A stretch of DNA of 64,000 nt from Acanthacorydalis orientalis (GCA_034766995.1 CM068315.1:18568510-18632509), one strand, 5' to 3'; positions 30,604 through 43,977 are shown, counted from the stretch's first letter. A program made the numbers and translations. The notes: generated by a model from the sequence alone, not told the origin.

Positions 30604-31893
30604 CAAGAAGAGGTCCCAAGTTCGCGCAAAAGGAAGGGCCGGAGATATTTCTCATTAGTTACGATACAACAGAGAACTCTTAATTAGTGTAAAAGCGAAA
30701 TATCATTGTGCTGTCATCAATACTCGTCAATCTGTCGCCGAAAGAACAACTCAATTCGGAGTATCTACGAAATCGTGAAAAAAAATTGAATTACGCGCTG
30801 TTGTTAAATTCCTTACTAAGCAAGAGAAAACCCCAGAAGTCATCATGGAAGAGATGTCTGTCGTTTACGGGGATCGTTCAGCAAAATAGAGCATGGTTTA
30901 TAAGTGGTATCTTTTCAAACAAGGAAGAAAAGACTTGGAAGACGATAACCGCTTTGGATGCCCGGTCGTGGAAACCACTGCAGACATTATCGAAAAAGTC
31001 GAAAATCTTGTATCTCGTATATTTTATATGGTCGACTGAAGAAGAAACAACTCGCAGAAATGACTGGAGTACGAGTCCAATATCACCAATCTCAGAATCT
31101 TGCATGATCATCTTTGCATGACTAAGGTGAGTGCAAAACGGGTGTCTAGAATGCTTACGCTGGTCCAAAAAGGGAACGAATTGCGTACAGTCGGGAGTTT
31201 TTAGAGCTGTGTGGTAACGATTTTAGTGCTATTTTGGACAGAATTGTTAACGAAAACGAGACTTAGGTCCATCATTTACAACCTGAGAGCAAACAAGAGT
31301 CCGTGTAGTGGATGAAAAAGAATCCACCTCCACCTAAAAAAGTCAAGGTGTCGTAGTCAGCCGGAAAAATTATGGCGAATGTGTTTTGGGATGCAGAAGA
31401 TATTCTTTTAATTGAATACAAAGGAAAAGGTGTCAGTATAATCGAAGAGAGCTACGTGTCGAGTATTCGTCGACTTCGAGAACCCATTAAAGAAAAAAGA
31501 TGTGAAAAATGGTCAAAAGGTGTTCTTTTATAAAACAATGCTCTAGTACACCGAAGTTAGATTGCGATGGCCTCTGTGACCGAATGTGGCTTTCAAGAAC
31601 TCATCCATCCTCTATATAGGTCAGATCTGGCCCCGAACGACTACTTTTTATTTCCAAATCTGAAGAGAGACTTGAGGAATAAAAAATTTCAAAACAATGA
31701 AAAAGTGAAGTCGGCTATTTCAGAGCATTTTCTAAGCAAACGAAAAGAATATTTTTTGAAGATCTTAAAATCGTAATTGAGCGTTGTAAAAAATGTATTA
31801 GTATTAAGGGGGACTATATTGAGAAATAAAAAAAATCAGCTTAATCAGACTTTTCCTTGTCTTTTTTTCCGTGAACTTTGGGACCTCTCCTCG
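30604..31893 (+). mobile_element. full-length degenerate mariner, 1290 bp
   Basis: Terminal repeats CAAGAAGAGGTCCCAAGTTC and, inverted at the right end, CGAGGAGAGGTCCCAAAGTT, with TA duplications at 30602-30603 and 31894-31895. Plus-strand frames show KTPEVIMEEMSVVYGD (30830-30875), SAGKIMANVFWDAEDILLIE (31361-31415), a GVLL-x-NNALVH block with the second Asp lost, and IHPLYRSDLAPNDYFLFPNL (31601-31660) with the third Asp kept. Stops are scattered throughout. The terminal repeats resemble those of no other copy here, so it is a separate mariner lineage. Confidence 0.9.
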
Positions 31894-34256
31894 TAAGTAT
31901 ATCGAAATGACCAATAATCAATTATAGAATTTTTGAATTAAAAAATGTGTTATCGCGTGTGAAAATTCATTTATGAAAACACACTATCCATTTGTTATGA
32001 CAAATCGAATGTATTCATGAAGTAAATACAAAAAATGTCAATACGATTACAAATTTCACGAAATCAAAAAATTATATTTCCTAAGGAAAGAGATAAAATA
32101 TTTCATTGATTCATCGATAAGGTATTTACACTGTTAAAGTATAATCTTATTTAATAAAAAATAAATTATTAAAATCAAATAAAAACTATGAAAGTGTGCA
32201 AACAACACTGACTTTCAACATCATATACGAATTTTTCATATCTATTTTCAATTTACAGTGTTAATTTACTTGAAATACATTAAATACATCAAAATATAAA
32301 ATGTTATATTCATTAATAATAATATATCTGCATTCGAATACACCTGTATAATTCATCTACAGCAACATAAGAAATGTTTCTGACGAGATCAATTTATTAA
32401 TGTCTAGTTTTTCAGATCGACTCGCATAATTTATTATAAATAATATTAATATAAAATAAATTAGAACAGTAGTATGTATGCATATACGCATATATATATA
32501 TATATATATATATATGAATATTTCAAATTCAAATTAGAGGTTGTAAAATTAATTGACTAAACAATGTGAAGTTATTATGCAAAGAGCGAAACGCGTGTGT
32601 GATACATAACACCGGGCACTTTATTAAAATTATAAAAACCTCCACGTACGACTTATTTAATTTTACAAATCGTTAAATTGTGCCACATAGGCTACACTCT
32701 CTGTGTGTGTACGTGTGTTTGTGTGTATGCAACTCGATACGACTATATAAGTGTATATCTTCTTCTGTATAATTTTCTTTTTTATACCAGGAAATCGCTG
32801 AAATCAGCGATGAACTTTAAAGGTCTAAAAATAAGGGGAAAATAAAAATACAATCGTCAGCGTAAACTTTACGGTACAGTTAATCGGACGAGCATATTTT
32901 ATTATAGGAATATCGAACGGTAAATGATTTTCATTGCATTCTTGCATTCCGTTTCAATACGAATCTTTTTCCCTGGATAGATAATCTGATAAAATTTAAA
33001 TAGATAATATAATCTAATCGAAAGTTAATTACCTATTTAATTTATTTAAAGACTGTATACAAATTGAAAAACTAAAGATGTTACGAAAAGAAACAGACAT
33101 ATTTCTAAGACTAAACGCATTAATGTAACATAGTTTGAAATTGTATTAAAACTGTTTTATAAATATTTCAATAAATTATATCGATTCATTACCGACTGAT
33201 ACACTTTTTTATATTTAAAAATTAATGACAATTGATTTGAAATATTATACTCATTTGCACTAACAAAATATAATTAACTTTAAACCTTTAAAAGCTAAAA
33301 ATTTCTCAACCTAACACAGAGAATCTCTAAAATTATTTTAACTAAATCAATCTTCTGAAATTATAAAACGGTAACAATGATTGATTATCTTTCAAAGGGA
33401 CTACCCAACAGGGGATAATTGTTAATTTCTCATAATAATAACGAACTATTAAGTGTGTCGCTTATATATCATATGGACAATATTTCTATCTCGTGTTCTA
33501 TATCATATGATAACAGATTGGATTCCGCGCACATATTTTTATAAATAAATAAAAAAAATCATATAGAATTTAATGGAGCCTTGTTTGTTCTTACGCATTC
33601 ATTTTAATGAAACAGTATTGTGTGAGAACTTTATCTGCGATGCAAGACAAAAAGTTTCTCTTAAATGTACCCGGCATTCGGACCGTCTGTTCCTTCCACT
33701 CGGATCGATCATTAGTACAAATTAAATTATTACAATTTCGTACGACAATTATTTATTTAAAAACGATGATGTCGCACTTTTCGCTTCTCTGGCCGCAAAT
33801 AGTAGCAGTAGAACCGAGACAAACGAACATTTCGTCCGGTTCTATCGCACATCCAAACATATGTTTGCAAACAGCACTCACCAACTAGAACCCATTCCTG
33901 CATTCTTCTATTCACACAGTACAAATATCCCACAGTAATACGTTGCATTAAACGAAACATCGGTGGTCGGGACTCGGAATGCTTACTCACTCTTTACCTG
34001 GCCGCATATAATCAGTCACAACAATAATAATAATAAGGCCCTGTGCGACAATGACAAACTTGTATGTTTCTTTTAGCGATAAAATAAATACATTTAATGA
34101 TAAAAGAGTAAGCAGAGAAATGAGATTTCTACCTGATTGCGTATCAACTGTGGACAACACTTAAATTTATTATGAAAACCATTAATCATCCTACCAAAAA
34201 AACACACTCACACATACATAACTATATTCAAACAAATCTCAGGCTAACAAACTTGT

Positions 34257-34257
<1 letters not shown>

Positions 34258-34319
<62 letters not shown>

Positions 34320-34330
34320 AATATGTATAT
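34258..34330. repeat. (TA)n microsatellite
   Basis: TA repeat with GTATATA interruptions at its right end. Confidence 0.94.
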
Positions 34331-34629
34331 ATAAATTTATAGACAGAATTGTATGGTACAACGAAATTTCCTTGCATACTCAACATACCTGTACTTATAA
34401 TTGTAAAGAGTTTATTAACAGAAAAGTTCGAACAAAATAATATGTATGTGTGTTTTCGAATTTAATGAGCTGATGAAAATGTCCGAACAAATCAGTTGAC
34501 ATGCATTTCTCTACACGATTTATATTTATTTATATCATTAATGGCTTATAAATTGATTTCGTTCGAAAAAGATGATAATCTAAAAGTAATTATCGCTCTT
34601 TCAACATTATACGCACATTCATACAATAT

Positions 34630-34630
<1 letters not shown>

Positions 34631-34693
<63 letters not shown>

Positions 34694-34694
34694 A
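34631..34694. repeat. compound (TA)n(TG)n microsatellite
   Basis: TA repeat followed by eight or nine TG units. Frames in both directions across it are artefacts. Confidence 0.95.
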
Positions 34695-35026
34695 TTTTGG
34701 GAAATAATATGCAGGTATGATCGACCATTATTACTAATTCTGCCCTTCGACTGGATAAATCAGCTCGACAGACAGGATAAGGACCTCCCGGTGATGGGTT
34801 AAACTCTGATGAATAGTGCACAGATTGTGTTTGGACACTGGAGGCTCACGCTCGACTAAGGATAACCATAAAGAGAATCCATAAAAGAAACCGACATGTT
34901 TCGTAATTATTGCTACGATTGTTGAACGTTTGACAGGTACAAAGGATTTTGCTGCAATAGCATCAACGTGTTTGAAAATGTTTAATCTTTTGGGGAATTT
35001 TTAAATTTTTAAATACATACGCTCTG

Positions 35027-35065
<39 letters not shown>

Positions 35066-35779
35066 TTTTTAATTATATATATATATATATTATAAATAAT
35101 AAAAATATTACTATTTATACACAAAATGTCGTTCATAACGACAACGTTTTATATTTCGAGCGTGCAGAATAATAAATCTCCTGTCAAAACATACGTATAC
35201 GTTTGTTTGTTTATTGTTTGTTTGAAACCTTAGAAAAAAATGCGTCAAGACTATTGCAATATTCATTCTCGTTTGTGTTCGGTATTCGTTCAGTAAACGT
35301 GCGAATTCATTGTGTTCGAGCCGTTTGAATATCTCCTACCCATCTTCAATGCTACATATAACCTGCGTTCTTTACTGGTAACGCAAAGGCACATTCGTAT
35401 GCGTACACAAGGTCCGGGATACTTTAGTGTGGAGTTGTATTTATGACCTGTAGAATGGATAGACATTTGTAACATATGTCACACGGAATCGAACGCTCAA
35501 TGCCATATTTTCAGAGTTTAAATGCAATTAGACACACAAACACACACAGATATTGAATCTATTCATGTAAGATCAGTTCTTTTTCACCCTAGAAAAAATA
35601 TTCTAGCTATTACAGGAAATGAGTGCAATTAACAAAATAGTATTTGAAATGAATTCTCAAAATTCAATGATTAATAATAATTGCTCAATGCTCATAATAA
35701 TCAATTACTGAACATTTTAATAATAAAAACTTTGAGATTACAGTATTGTTTTGATACTATTACTAAATTCAGTATCATT

Positions 35780-36075
35780 AATGAATTCTTCTTTTACCAC
35801 ATAAATCAGTTAACAATTTAAAAATGTTCAATAATTATTATTGATCGTTTTTGATTGTTTTAATTATTGCGATGTTATTATTTTCAGAGAACAAAAATAT
35901 AGAAAAATCGTACCTTGTTGCTCTGAAAATGATGGCATTGCTAACGAAATGATCAAAGGGATCAATAATGATCGATAATGATTTATTGAACAGTTTCGAT
36001 CGAAAATATTTTGTGGTTTGTGGGATGAAAGAGAATTTACTTCTGCAAGTGAATTTATCCATAGTGTCAGATATG
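35780..36075 (+). repeat. interspersed repeat, copy A
   Basis: Shares blocks in the same order and orientation with 63590-63795: AATGAATTCTTCTTTTACC ... CATAAATCA; AATAATGATTTATTGAA; a GTGG-TTTGTGGG-type block; and GTGTCAGATATGTATTG. The copies differ by point changes and by length between blocks. The family is unidentified and no coding potential is seen. Confidence 0.6.
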
Positions 36076-37194
36076 TATTGTAAGTAAATGTGTTTACAGA
36101 TCGACGAATATTTTTTTTTGGTTTGTAAGAAAAATACTTTATATTTGTCAATTTTCCTTTACTACTTTATGTTAGAATGTTGAATAATCAGAACATGTTT
36201 AAAAAAATCCAGGGTATTTTTAATATTTTAAACGGCTAGTTCGGGTTATATATACCATATTTTCAATTTTGTTTTCATCGATGTCTTAATAAATATACAA
36301 AATCTCTCTTCTATGTTTCAAAAATAAATAATAAATATATTTCGATAAAACAGATATTACTAGAGATTAACCGATCGAATGAATCTCCAGTTCGATATGA
36401 TATAAGATCCGTGTACATTTTACAATTTTGATAACTGAGTATATGAAAAAAAAATACAAATAAACTATTTTAAACTGTAAAAAAGTATTCGCAACAAAGT
36501 CCGTACATATCATAGACGTCCGGTGAATTCGTTTCTTACACGAACTACGTTCCACACGATGTCTGGAACATGTTTAAAATATGAAAAGACATTACTGACT
36601 TGACATATGTCAAAAATTCTGCAAACTAAATATAATTTGCCAGCCACTTTTGTACTAGCAGCTGTGTAACTGTAATATTATATAAAATAGGATATAGTTC
36701 TATCAGCCAACATAAAATGACAGTCGACAATAAAGTTTTGTTGAGTTAGTATGCAAAACGGTCGTATAATGTAAAAAGTCATATCTGATCATAAAGTTTC
36801 TGTAAAGAAACACACATGTACACTGTGAGATACAGATATGACATACACAAAGACATATGTTAAAGCAAATATAATTCGAGCACACACACAGACGTCTTGA
36901 TTCATTTTAAAACGATTGAACGTTTTAATTTACATGTATTTTCGTTATACGTATGATAATATTAAACAGTACAATTACAGTTATTGTTACTGTTCATCAT
37001 AACTAATATTAAAATCACCTTTTTTTTTGAAAAAAAAACAAAACAAATATCTTATATCACTGACAAAAAAATACAAAGAATGATAGCTGTCAGATGAGCC
37101 GGAGAACAACAAAAAAAATAACAAATAAAAAGAATCTCTAAGAAAATAAATATCACAAACTCAGCTGGTTTCAAATAACTTTATGTGTTATTAG

Positions 37195-37290
37195 TGTCAT
37201 TGATGTCAAAAACCGTGAGGATCGAACCCCCACTGAGGATGATTTTCTGTCCAAAATGAAACCGAAACCGTCAAGCAAGGGGTACGAAAG
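37195..37290 (+). CDS. candidate internal exon, product unknown
   Basis: A 96-nt open segment, a multiple of three. It is flanked by a T-rich acceptor-like tract ending TTATTAG and a donor-like GAAAG|GTAATG, and both introns would be in the same phase. It reads VIDVKNREDRTPTEDDFLSK then MKPKPSSKGYE: hydrophilic, charged and non-repetitive, unlike chance AT-rich frames. This would suit a cassette exon in a cytoplasmic linker. I do not recognise the protein, and neighbouring exons are not found. Confidence 0.3.
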
Positions 37291-38290
37291 GTAATGCGAG
37301 ACAATGTCTAGGAATGTTGTTGTGGTTTGAGTGGCGCGTTTTAAAGAATACGGTGGTTTACAGAGATTACACTCACTTCTAAATTAAAACATGTTTAGAC
37401 ACATACACACATACGTATACAGATACGAATGATTGCTGAACTGAAACCCTTAACTCATTACGGACAAGCACAGTGTCTTAATAACTCTCAAATATTTTAA
37501 AGTTTGATTTTTTCTGTAAAATACAGTGGAATAAGTTTTATGTATGACGATATAAAAACTATAAAACGCAACTGAAAATAATAATCCATATAATAATAAA
37601 ATGTTATGCGATATATCTAATAATTTAAAATATCTAATTACACTATTTCGAACATATATCATCTCATCTCTGACATTGATTTAAATAGTTTGTATATTCA
37701 ATCGCACAAGTTCACGCCATAACAATCGTTAATGTACTTGTCGGAATCAGAGATAAATAATTAAAACAATTTTAAAACACGCCCCGTCTAAAAGCAACTA
37801 TAAACACAACCGTTAATTCCGTTCGGTAAACAAATAGTTAATGTCAGATTTTATACAAAACGTAAACATAATAAACGTTACAGTCAGAAAACACCAAACG
37901 AACAGATCCACTACAATATTTTATAGAAACGAGCGTTTATTATAAATATAAAAAAATCTCTAACGAGTCCGGTAATCCTATTGTTGGAGATTCATTCACA
38001 GGTCACAGTGGATTCCTTTTTATGTCAGATATCTGTCTAGTTTTATTTGACAATGCTTGAATATTGTTTATTTAGGTTTTATAGTGGACGGACACGTCTT
38101 AGTGTCTATTCAAACGCACATAAAATCTACATTCGGACAAAAAGAACACGCGTTAGATATGTTTTATGTCCGGGTTTGAATTAACGCGGCCCTAAAAAAA
38201 TGTGAAGGCATAACATGCCCGATAAATTTTTCCAAAGTATTATTTTATTTACAAACAAATCTCGGGTTCGTTACAACCGTGCACGTATAC

Positions 38291-38297
<7 letters not shown>

Positions 38298-38355
<58 letters not shown>
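38298..38355. repeat. (TA)n microsatellite
   Basis: About 29 TA units. Confidence 0.96.
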
Positions 38356-38358
<3 letters not shown>

Positions 38359-38514
38359 TATAAATTTATATTTAGATATAAAAAATCGATCAGATGAATT
38401 TATAAAATGGATTTTAAAAAGATACTAATCAAAAATACACGAGAGATTCATCGATTGATTTTTAAAACTGATGTAATTGATTTGTATTTGATTAAAATAA
38501 TATATATCTTTTTG

Positions 38515-38545
<31 letters not shown>

Positions 38546-39160
38546 AGAAAATAAATAAACCAAAACATATGTACAAATAATGTTAGAACGACAACCCACC
38601 AATTGTACGTGTCTCCGTTTACTGTTGACTCAATCAGATAATATGAAAAACATGCAGGTAAGTTGACTCGGCGTCAGTGATAAGTTTTATTTGTTGAACA
38701 ATTATAATGTTTAAAACACCTGTTACGGAATGTTTATGATTCTGGTTAACAGAATGGTCCGAATTCAGTGCAGCGACAGGATATGACTAGCACCGACCGC
38801 CGTCTCGAAGATGGAATTCGAGATAGACAACGATTATTTCACACTGTCTCCATTTTAATTTAAAACTAACGCTGTTCGGCGAAATTATTGCTTTCCAATT
38901 AAGTCATAAACGTTGTATTATATTATGTTGATAATAATTAACTGCATTGTTAATGAAGTTAAGGATTGTAATAGAAGAAAAAAAATTTTATAACAAGGCA
39001 TTGCACTTACTTGATAATACAACTGATAATCTACAATCACTTATCTTATTTTTCTAGTAATATCCAAGTGAGGATTTCCCTAAATATAACCAGTCTGTTG
39101 CAACCTATAGTTCGAGGGATTAAGTAAGTATTTGAAAATAATGATTTACAATATTATAAA

Positions 39161-40055
39161 GTCCGGTTCACACGTAGCCAGTAATTTAATAGAGCTTAGT
39201 CGACTGGTTGAGAAATTTAGTACTCGATCAGTCTGAACACTCACATTTTAATCGAGTGAACTTCCAGTTCACTCGATTAGAGTATTCCAGTGTTAAGTTG
39301 AGTTTAGTAAATAAAAGTCTATTCTGTTTTTCAGGCGAATAGACCTTCTTTCCAGTGGACTTGCCTGTTTACTAAACGCGTGTGGACAGGTCCGTGTGCA
39401 TTTGTGTAGTGGGTGTAGTGTAAGTACAGCAATCAACGTTTATGCAGCAGAATAAGTACAATAAATGTACTGTCATATACCCGTTTGATGTACATGTTAA
39501 TATTAAATAGAAGTTTTAAATACAATAATGTTAAATACAATTATGTTAAATTCAATAGAAAACTTAACTACCTATAACTGTAATGTCATATTTATTAAGA
39601 ATCGTGTAAAACCTCTCCATAGAAATATGTATTCTAATTTATTTTGTTTATGTTATTCTAATTATGGTTTTCTGAGAACAGAGAACATATTTCAATTATG
39701 AAGAGGTCTGCTCCTACACTTATACCTTAGTTTTTCATATGCTTAATTTTAAAATTGTTAAGGGATGGGAATCAAAAATGTATATAAGCCTCTGCTCCCC
39801 GATACAAATAATTCATTTTTATTTTGACGAGAGTGATGTGACAATAGTGATACTTAAAAAAAATAAAAAATAAAAAAAAATTAACTAGACTCCAGATTAC
39901 CGGGTCGACTAAATTAATAGCTGCATGTGAGAACGCTTGTTTGACTCGGCTTAATTTAAGAAACTCTGCTAAATTACTTACCTCATGTGAACAATAGATT
40001 CACTTGACTAAATTACTATACTATACTAAACTACTGGCTACGTGTGAGCCGGGAT
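39161..40055. mobile_element. long terminal inverted-repeat element, Harbinger-like MITE
   Basis: About 895 bp bounded by inverted ends GTCCGGTTCACACGTAGCCA and, reversed, ATCCCGGCTCACACGTAGCC; similarity continues less exactly through AGTAATTTA / AGTTTAGTA. The TTCACAC style of terminus is common in PIF/Harbinger elements. The flanks (TAA left, TTA right) fit a mutated TWA target site, but this is not decisive. Just inside lies a perfect 13-bp hairpin AATCGAGTGAACT-TCC-AGTTCACTCGATT (39250-39278). No transposase is visible. It could belong to another DNA-transposon superfamily. Confidence 0.6.
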
Positions 40056-40653
40056 TTACGGACAATTGTACGATTTGAATGCTATAAAAGAGATAAAAGT
40101 GTATCCCCTACTGATGTAAGAAAAAATATAAAAATACCATATGCAATTCTTAGAAAAACATTTAACAAATCATGATGAATTCTATTTATTGAAAATTATG
40201 AACAGAAACAGTTGAGGGCTCCGTTAACATAAAAGATGCTGCGAGTATAGTATGTATGCGAGATATGTCGATGACAAATTAAATTCATATACATAGGATC
40301 GATTAAAGCAGACACTAGTTTTAAAGACGGTCAACAAATAATCAAAAAAACAGCTTTAACAAAAATTCAAATTTCTATTATTCAGAAGAAGTTGTTGAAA
40401 TTTTGAATACTAATATGTTTGAAGAATTTCATTGTAAAAAGAAAGAATCTTTCCAAATTTGGAAAACCGAATCAATTCGTTAACGAAAATTTATATGTGA
40501 CCGATTTCTATAATGAATATTGATCAAACATTGATTCATATATGAATTAAAACATCATAAACTTTATTTTATCGATTGAATAATTATAATTGAATTGACT
40601 CAGACATTCAGTAATTTTCAAAACACTATTTATTTCAATATCACTAATCATAA
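40056..40653. other. no recognisable gene
   Basis: AT-rich spacer; nothing supported. Confidence 0.45.
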
Positions 40654-40737
40654 TACATACATACATACATACATACATACATACATACATACATACATAC
40701 ATACATACATACATACATACATACATACATACATACA

Positions 40738-40809
<72 letters not shown>
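40654..40809. repeat. (ATAC)n tetranucleotide array followed by (TA)n
   Basis: About 28 near-perfect CATA/ATAC units (40654-40765), then about 22 TA units. Frames reading YIHTYIHT or MYVCMYVC are repeat translations. Confidence 0.98.
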
Positions 40810-40811
<2 letters not shown>

Positions 40812-42224
40812 GATAAAGCACTTGAAAATGTCACTACATTTAATATAATATGATTTCTACACATTTTATATTCATTACGTGTGAATATCAAGCGTAGAAA
40901 AAGAACAGCAAACAAACAAACACACTCACCCATTGCAACACGACAAACGTCCGATTTAATAATTCATATCCTTCGTATCTTTTCGGCCGTGGCTTCGAGA
41001 CTGGATATGTAGGAAGTCGAGAAATGTACAGTTGCTCTGTATACGGATCTGCTACTATATAGCATCAACTGTATGTTATTCGCTTTGCCCTTCTGCACAC
41101 TATTATACGTTCATATTTATTTCCTAGCCACTACAGCTGTACATATATATATATATATATATACATATACATTTCTTACCTAATATCAATGTATTGCAAC
41201 TATATTATGCAATGTAATCGATTAGATATGTAAAAGTACACAATTTCGTTAAAAATCAATGTCTATTGATTGGTTAGGTTTAGATGCTATAATTTTTAGA
41301 CGAATCATCTCATTTAGATGAAAATTTCTGAAATTGACAACCGATCGATGCCACACGCACACACATACACACACGCACACATATACAATTTAGTATCGAG
41401 AAACTTTCGAAAATTTAATAAATATTAAAGTAGCGTCAACGACAGTGAGCCACGTGAAAAAACCGGTGTACGTCGTGTAATAAATCAGTCTGTCTGTACG
41501 TTAATAAGATTATGTATTTGATTAAATGCGATTAACTTTCTCCATATCCTGCACACAAAAAGGCGCACATCGTCCGATTCGAAACATTCACGAACGTCGA
41601 GCGACCGATAGAGATAGACGTGCACGCGACGCGACGCGCCGCGCCACCCGGCCAGGAAGGCCCGGAGCCGAGAGCAATCCGAACCGTTTTGTACGAATGA
41701 AATATTTACAGAAGGGATCAATAACGATAAGATAGCGAGGAAATATGTTATACACCTGTCACGGTGACTCGAGAATCTTGCGACCTAACGGGACCGGCGG
41801 AGTGCAGATCAAACGCGCTGCCACGAACTTTTTGTTAACGGTCAAGAGCGACGCGGAGGGCAGTCAAACCAGAATATATTAGAGCGCCGATACGACGCTC
41901 GGCCAAAAATGCACTGCGGCCATTAGCCGTTTGAGTAATGGGTTCGAGGTGGGTTCGCCTAAAAGTATTGCGTCCGGTGAAATATGAAATGATTCCGTAA
42001 ATGAGCTATGGGATGTAATTAATTAAATGCGGAATTCGCCAGTGAAATATAGACGACCTTTTTCTGTTTCCGTGATTTATTTGCTTCTCCACAGGTACGT
42101 ATTTCGATCGAATCATCTCGGACAGAATGGTAATTAGTTTGCTTTTCTACTCAGTTTCTACATTTGACGATTTTTAAAAAATCAGTACAACACAAAAGTT
42201 TATACGTACATTATGTACATACAT

Positions 42225-42258
<34 letters not shown>

Positions 42259-42707
42259 CGAATCACTTGAAAAGTAAATGATATTTAAATTTACATGAAA
42301 ACAAATAAAAAACGAGAAACTATTTATTATTTTCTATGACGATGACTACGATACCGTCATAAATTATGATTTGAACGTTATCGATTCTTTAACTTGTTAG
42401 CTGTATCGCCCTATTTTAAGAGTGTCTATCTATATTGTGTCGCAAAAATGAAGGGATGACGAGAATACTCGTCAAACACAGAGTACATGCAGCTATTGTC
42501 AAATTGAATTAAATTGTAACGAAATGGCATTTGATTATTTTTTAAATCAATAATTTGATTGCTCAAATTAATGTTTTAGATGAGTATACTCGTCATACAC
42601 ATAAATGATATACTTCATAACATAACATCGAGAAGAGTTATTATGTTAATCGATTATAGAATACGAAATTAAGATTAAAAAATATCGATTATCCTAATAA
42701 TAAAATA
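40810..42707. other. no confirmed gene; contains a CpG-rich island
   Basis: A possible minus-strand exon at 41000-40930 has a pyrimidine-rich acceptor (CGACTTCCTACATATCCAG) and donor ATGG|GTGAGT; its ATG would give only four coding bases, so it would be a 5' UTR exon at best. A CpG island occupies 41420-42090, and an (ATAC)n(AC)n repeat lies at 42216-42258. Confidence 0.35.
41420..42090. promoter_or_regulatory. CpG-rich, complex, non-coding island
   Basis: The strongest GC/CpG rise in the window (CGACGCGACGCGCCGCGCC around 41625). It is followed by complex, low-repeat sequence with homeodomain-type cores such as GCCATTAGCC (41919-41928) and TAATTAATTAAA (42017-42028). No frame is convincingly coding. 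This fits a promoter or a conserved enhancer of a developmental gene, but I cannot show conservation from one sequence. Confidence 0.35.
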
Positions 42708-43977
42708 TCAGGTTGGTGTAAAAAAAAATCGGTTTTTATCATTCTATGTTTGGCGCCGATTTGTCTCTAGATACCGTTATCTTTTGTTATAGTCATATGA
42801 TACATCATTGTAAACAATGAAATTTGCACTATTGATTTCAGATTATGTTTATTGTTTCCATTCTTTCGTATCTTTGGATATAACTTCTTAAATTAGTTAT
42901 GGAAAAAAAAAAACAAATTCGCGTGATTTTGTTGTATGAGTTTAAATTATGACGTAAATCAACATAAAATGCTCGAAATATTAAATTTGTTTCTGGAGAA
43001 GAGACAATTAGTGAACGTACAGCTCAATACTGACTCCAAAAATGTCGTAATGGAAACGAAAGCCTTGATGATAGAGAGGCTCGTGAACATCCTTCAGCTA
43101 CAGGTAATAATGATTTAAGAACAATTATTAAAGCGGACCCATGTAAAACAAATAGAGAGGTGTGAGAAGAACTCGATGTTGATTATTCAACTGTTAGACA
43201 TTTGAGCTTAATTGAAAAAACAAAAAATCTGGATAAATGGGTGCCATATGAACTGAACAAATATAAAGCAACTCGGCGACGAAGTCTGATCTGAACTTCT
43301 TTTGCGTAACAATCTTTTTCTTGATCGCATTAACATGTGACGAAAAATGGAATCTCTACAAAAATCGGAAACATTCATCACAGTGGATAGACCGATAAGA
43401 AACAGCGAAACAGTTTCCTAAAGCAACATTTTATGAAAAAAGATTATGGTCACACTGTTTAGTGGTCGGCAAGTAGCATCATTCACTACAACTTTTTGAA
43501 TACTGGTGAAACAATAACAGTAGAAGTTGCATCGTTTACGGCCAGCATTAGTCAATCTAAGAGGACCAATTCTTCTTCATGGGAATGCCTGACCACACAT
43601 TTACAAATGACTGAAAAAAATAAATGAACTGAGATATGAAACCTTACTCACCCGCTTTATTCTCTGGACCTGTCTCCGACAGATTATCATTTTCTTAAAC
43701 ATTTGAATAATTTCCTATGAGAGAAGGTTTTCAAGGGTCAAGCATCACCTCAAAGTGCTTTCGATGAATTCCAGAACTCTAGAATTCTATCTTAAAGGAA
43801 TAAACAAACTTGATTTCTGCTGAGAGAAGAGTATACAGACCAATGATTTTTATTTTGATTAATAAATATAATTGTTAACTGATTAATGGGTCTTTATACT
43901 CTATATACTATATATATATATACTCTCTTTATACTATACTATACGTAAAAATTGCAATTATTTTTGCACCAACCTAA
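42708..43977 (+). mobile_element. degenerate mariner, Hsmar1/cecropia-like
   Basis: About 1270 bp with ends TCAGGTTGGTGTAAAAAAAA and ...ATTTTTGCACCAACCTAA, inverted repeats of the same kind as in the copy at 17521-18803. Plus-strand frames show KKQIRVILLYEF (42905-42940), ETISERTAQY, NGNESLDD, IIKADPCKTNREV (43120-43160), LDKWVPYEL (43228-43255) and later RGPILLHGNA and a decayed Y-S/L-D-L-S-P/R region. The second-Asp block reads HGNA where HDNA is expected. Many stops; inactive. Confidence 0.9.

Larger units (their letters stand above)
31894..35779. other. 3.9 kb without a confirmed gene
   Basis: AT-rich sequence with TA tracts at 32490-32516, 34258-34330, 34631-34694 and 35030-35062. 33650-33990 is GC-richer; on the minus strand an open segment there ends at a donor-like GTTG|GTGAGT (33882), reading ... 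MFRLMQRITVGYLYCVNRRM ..., but I find no clean acceptor. Too weak to call an exon. Confidence 0.35.
36076..39160. other. 3 kb without a confirmed gene; candidate exons
   Basis: AT-rich, with microsatellites at 38298-38355 and 38514-38546. Candidate exon at 37195-37290. A weaker one is an ATG-started 26-codon segment at 38580-38657 ending in a perfect CAG|GTAAGT. Confidence 0.35.

Noticed and set aside
33882..33985. Minus-strand open segment ending at GTTG|GTGAGT
   Set aside because: No clean acceptor and the in-frame stop lies just upstream; peptide unrecognised.
37205..37245. tRNA T-arm-like string on the minus strand (GGGGGTTCGATCC)
   Set aside because: The stem does not pair properly and no acceptor, D or anticodon arms can be found around it.
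40547..40933. 128-codon minus-strand frame with MYVC repeats
   Set aside because: It reads through the (ATAC)n and (TA)n arrays.
40930..41000. Minus-strand segment with acceptor-like tract and ATGG|GTGAGT donor as a first coding exon
   Set aside because: Only four coding bases would be contributed and splice-like sites at this quality are expected dozens of times by chance in 128 kb of both-strand sequence; noted only as a possible UTR exon.
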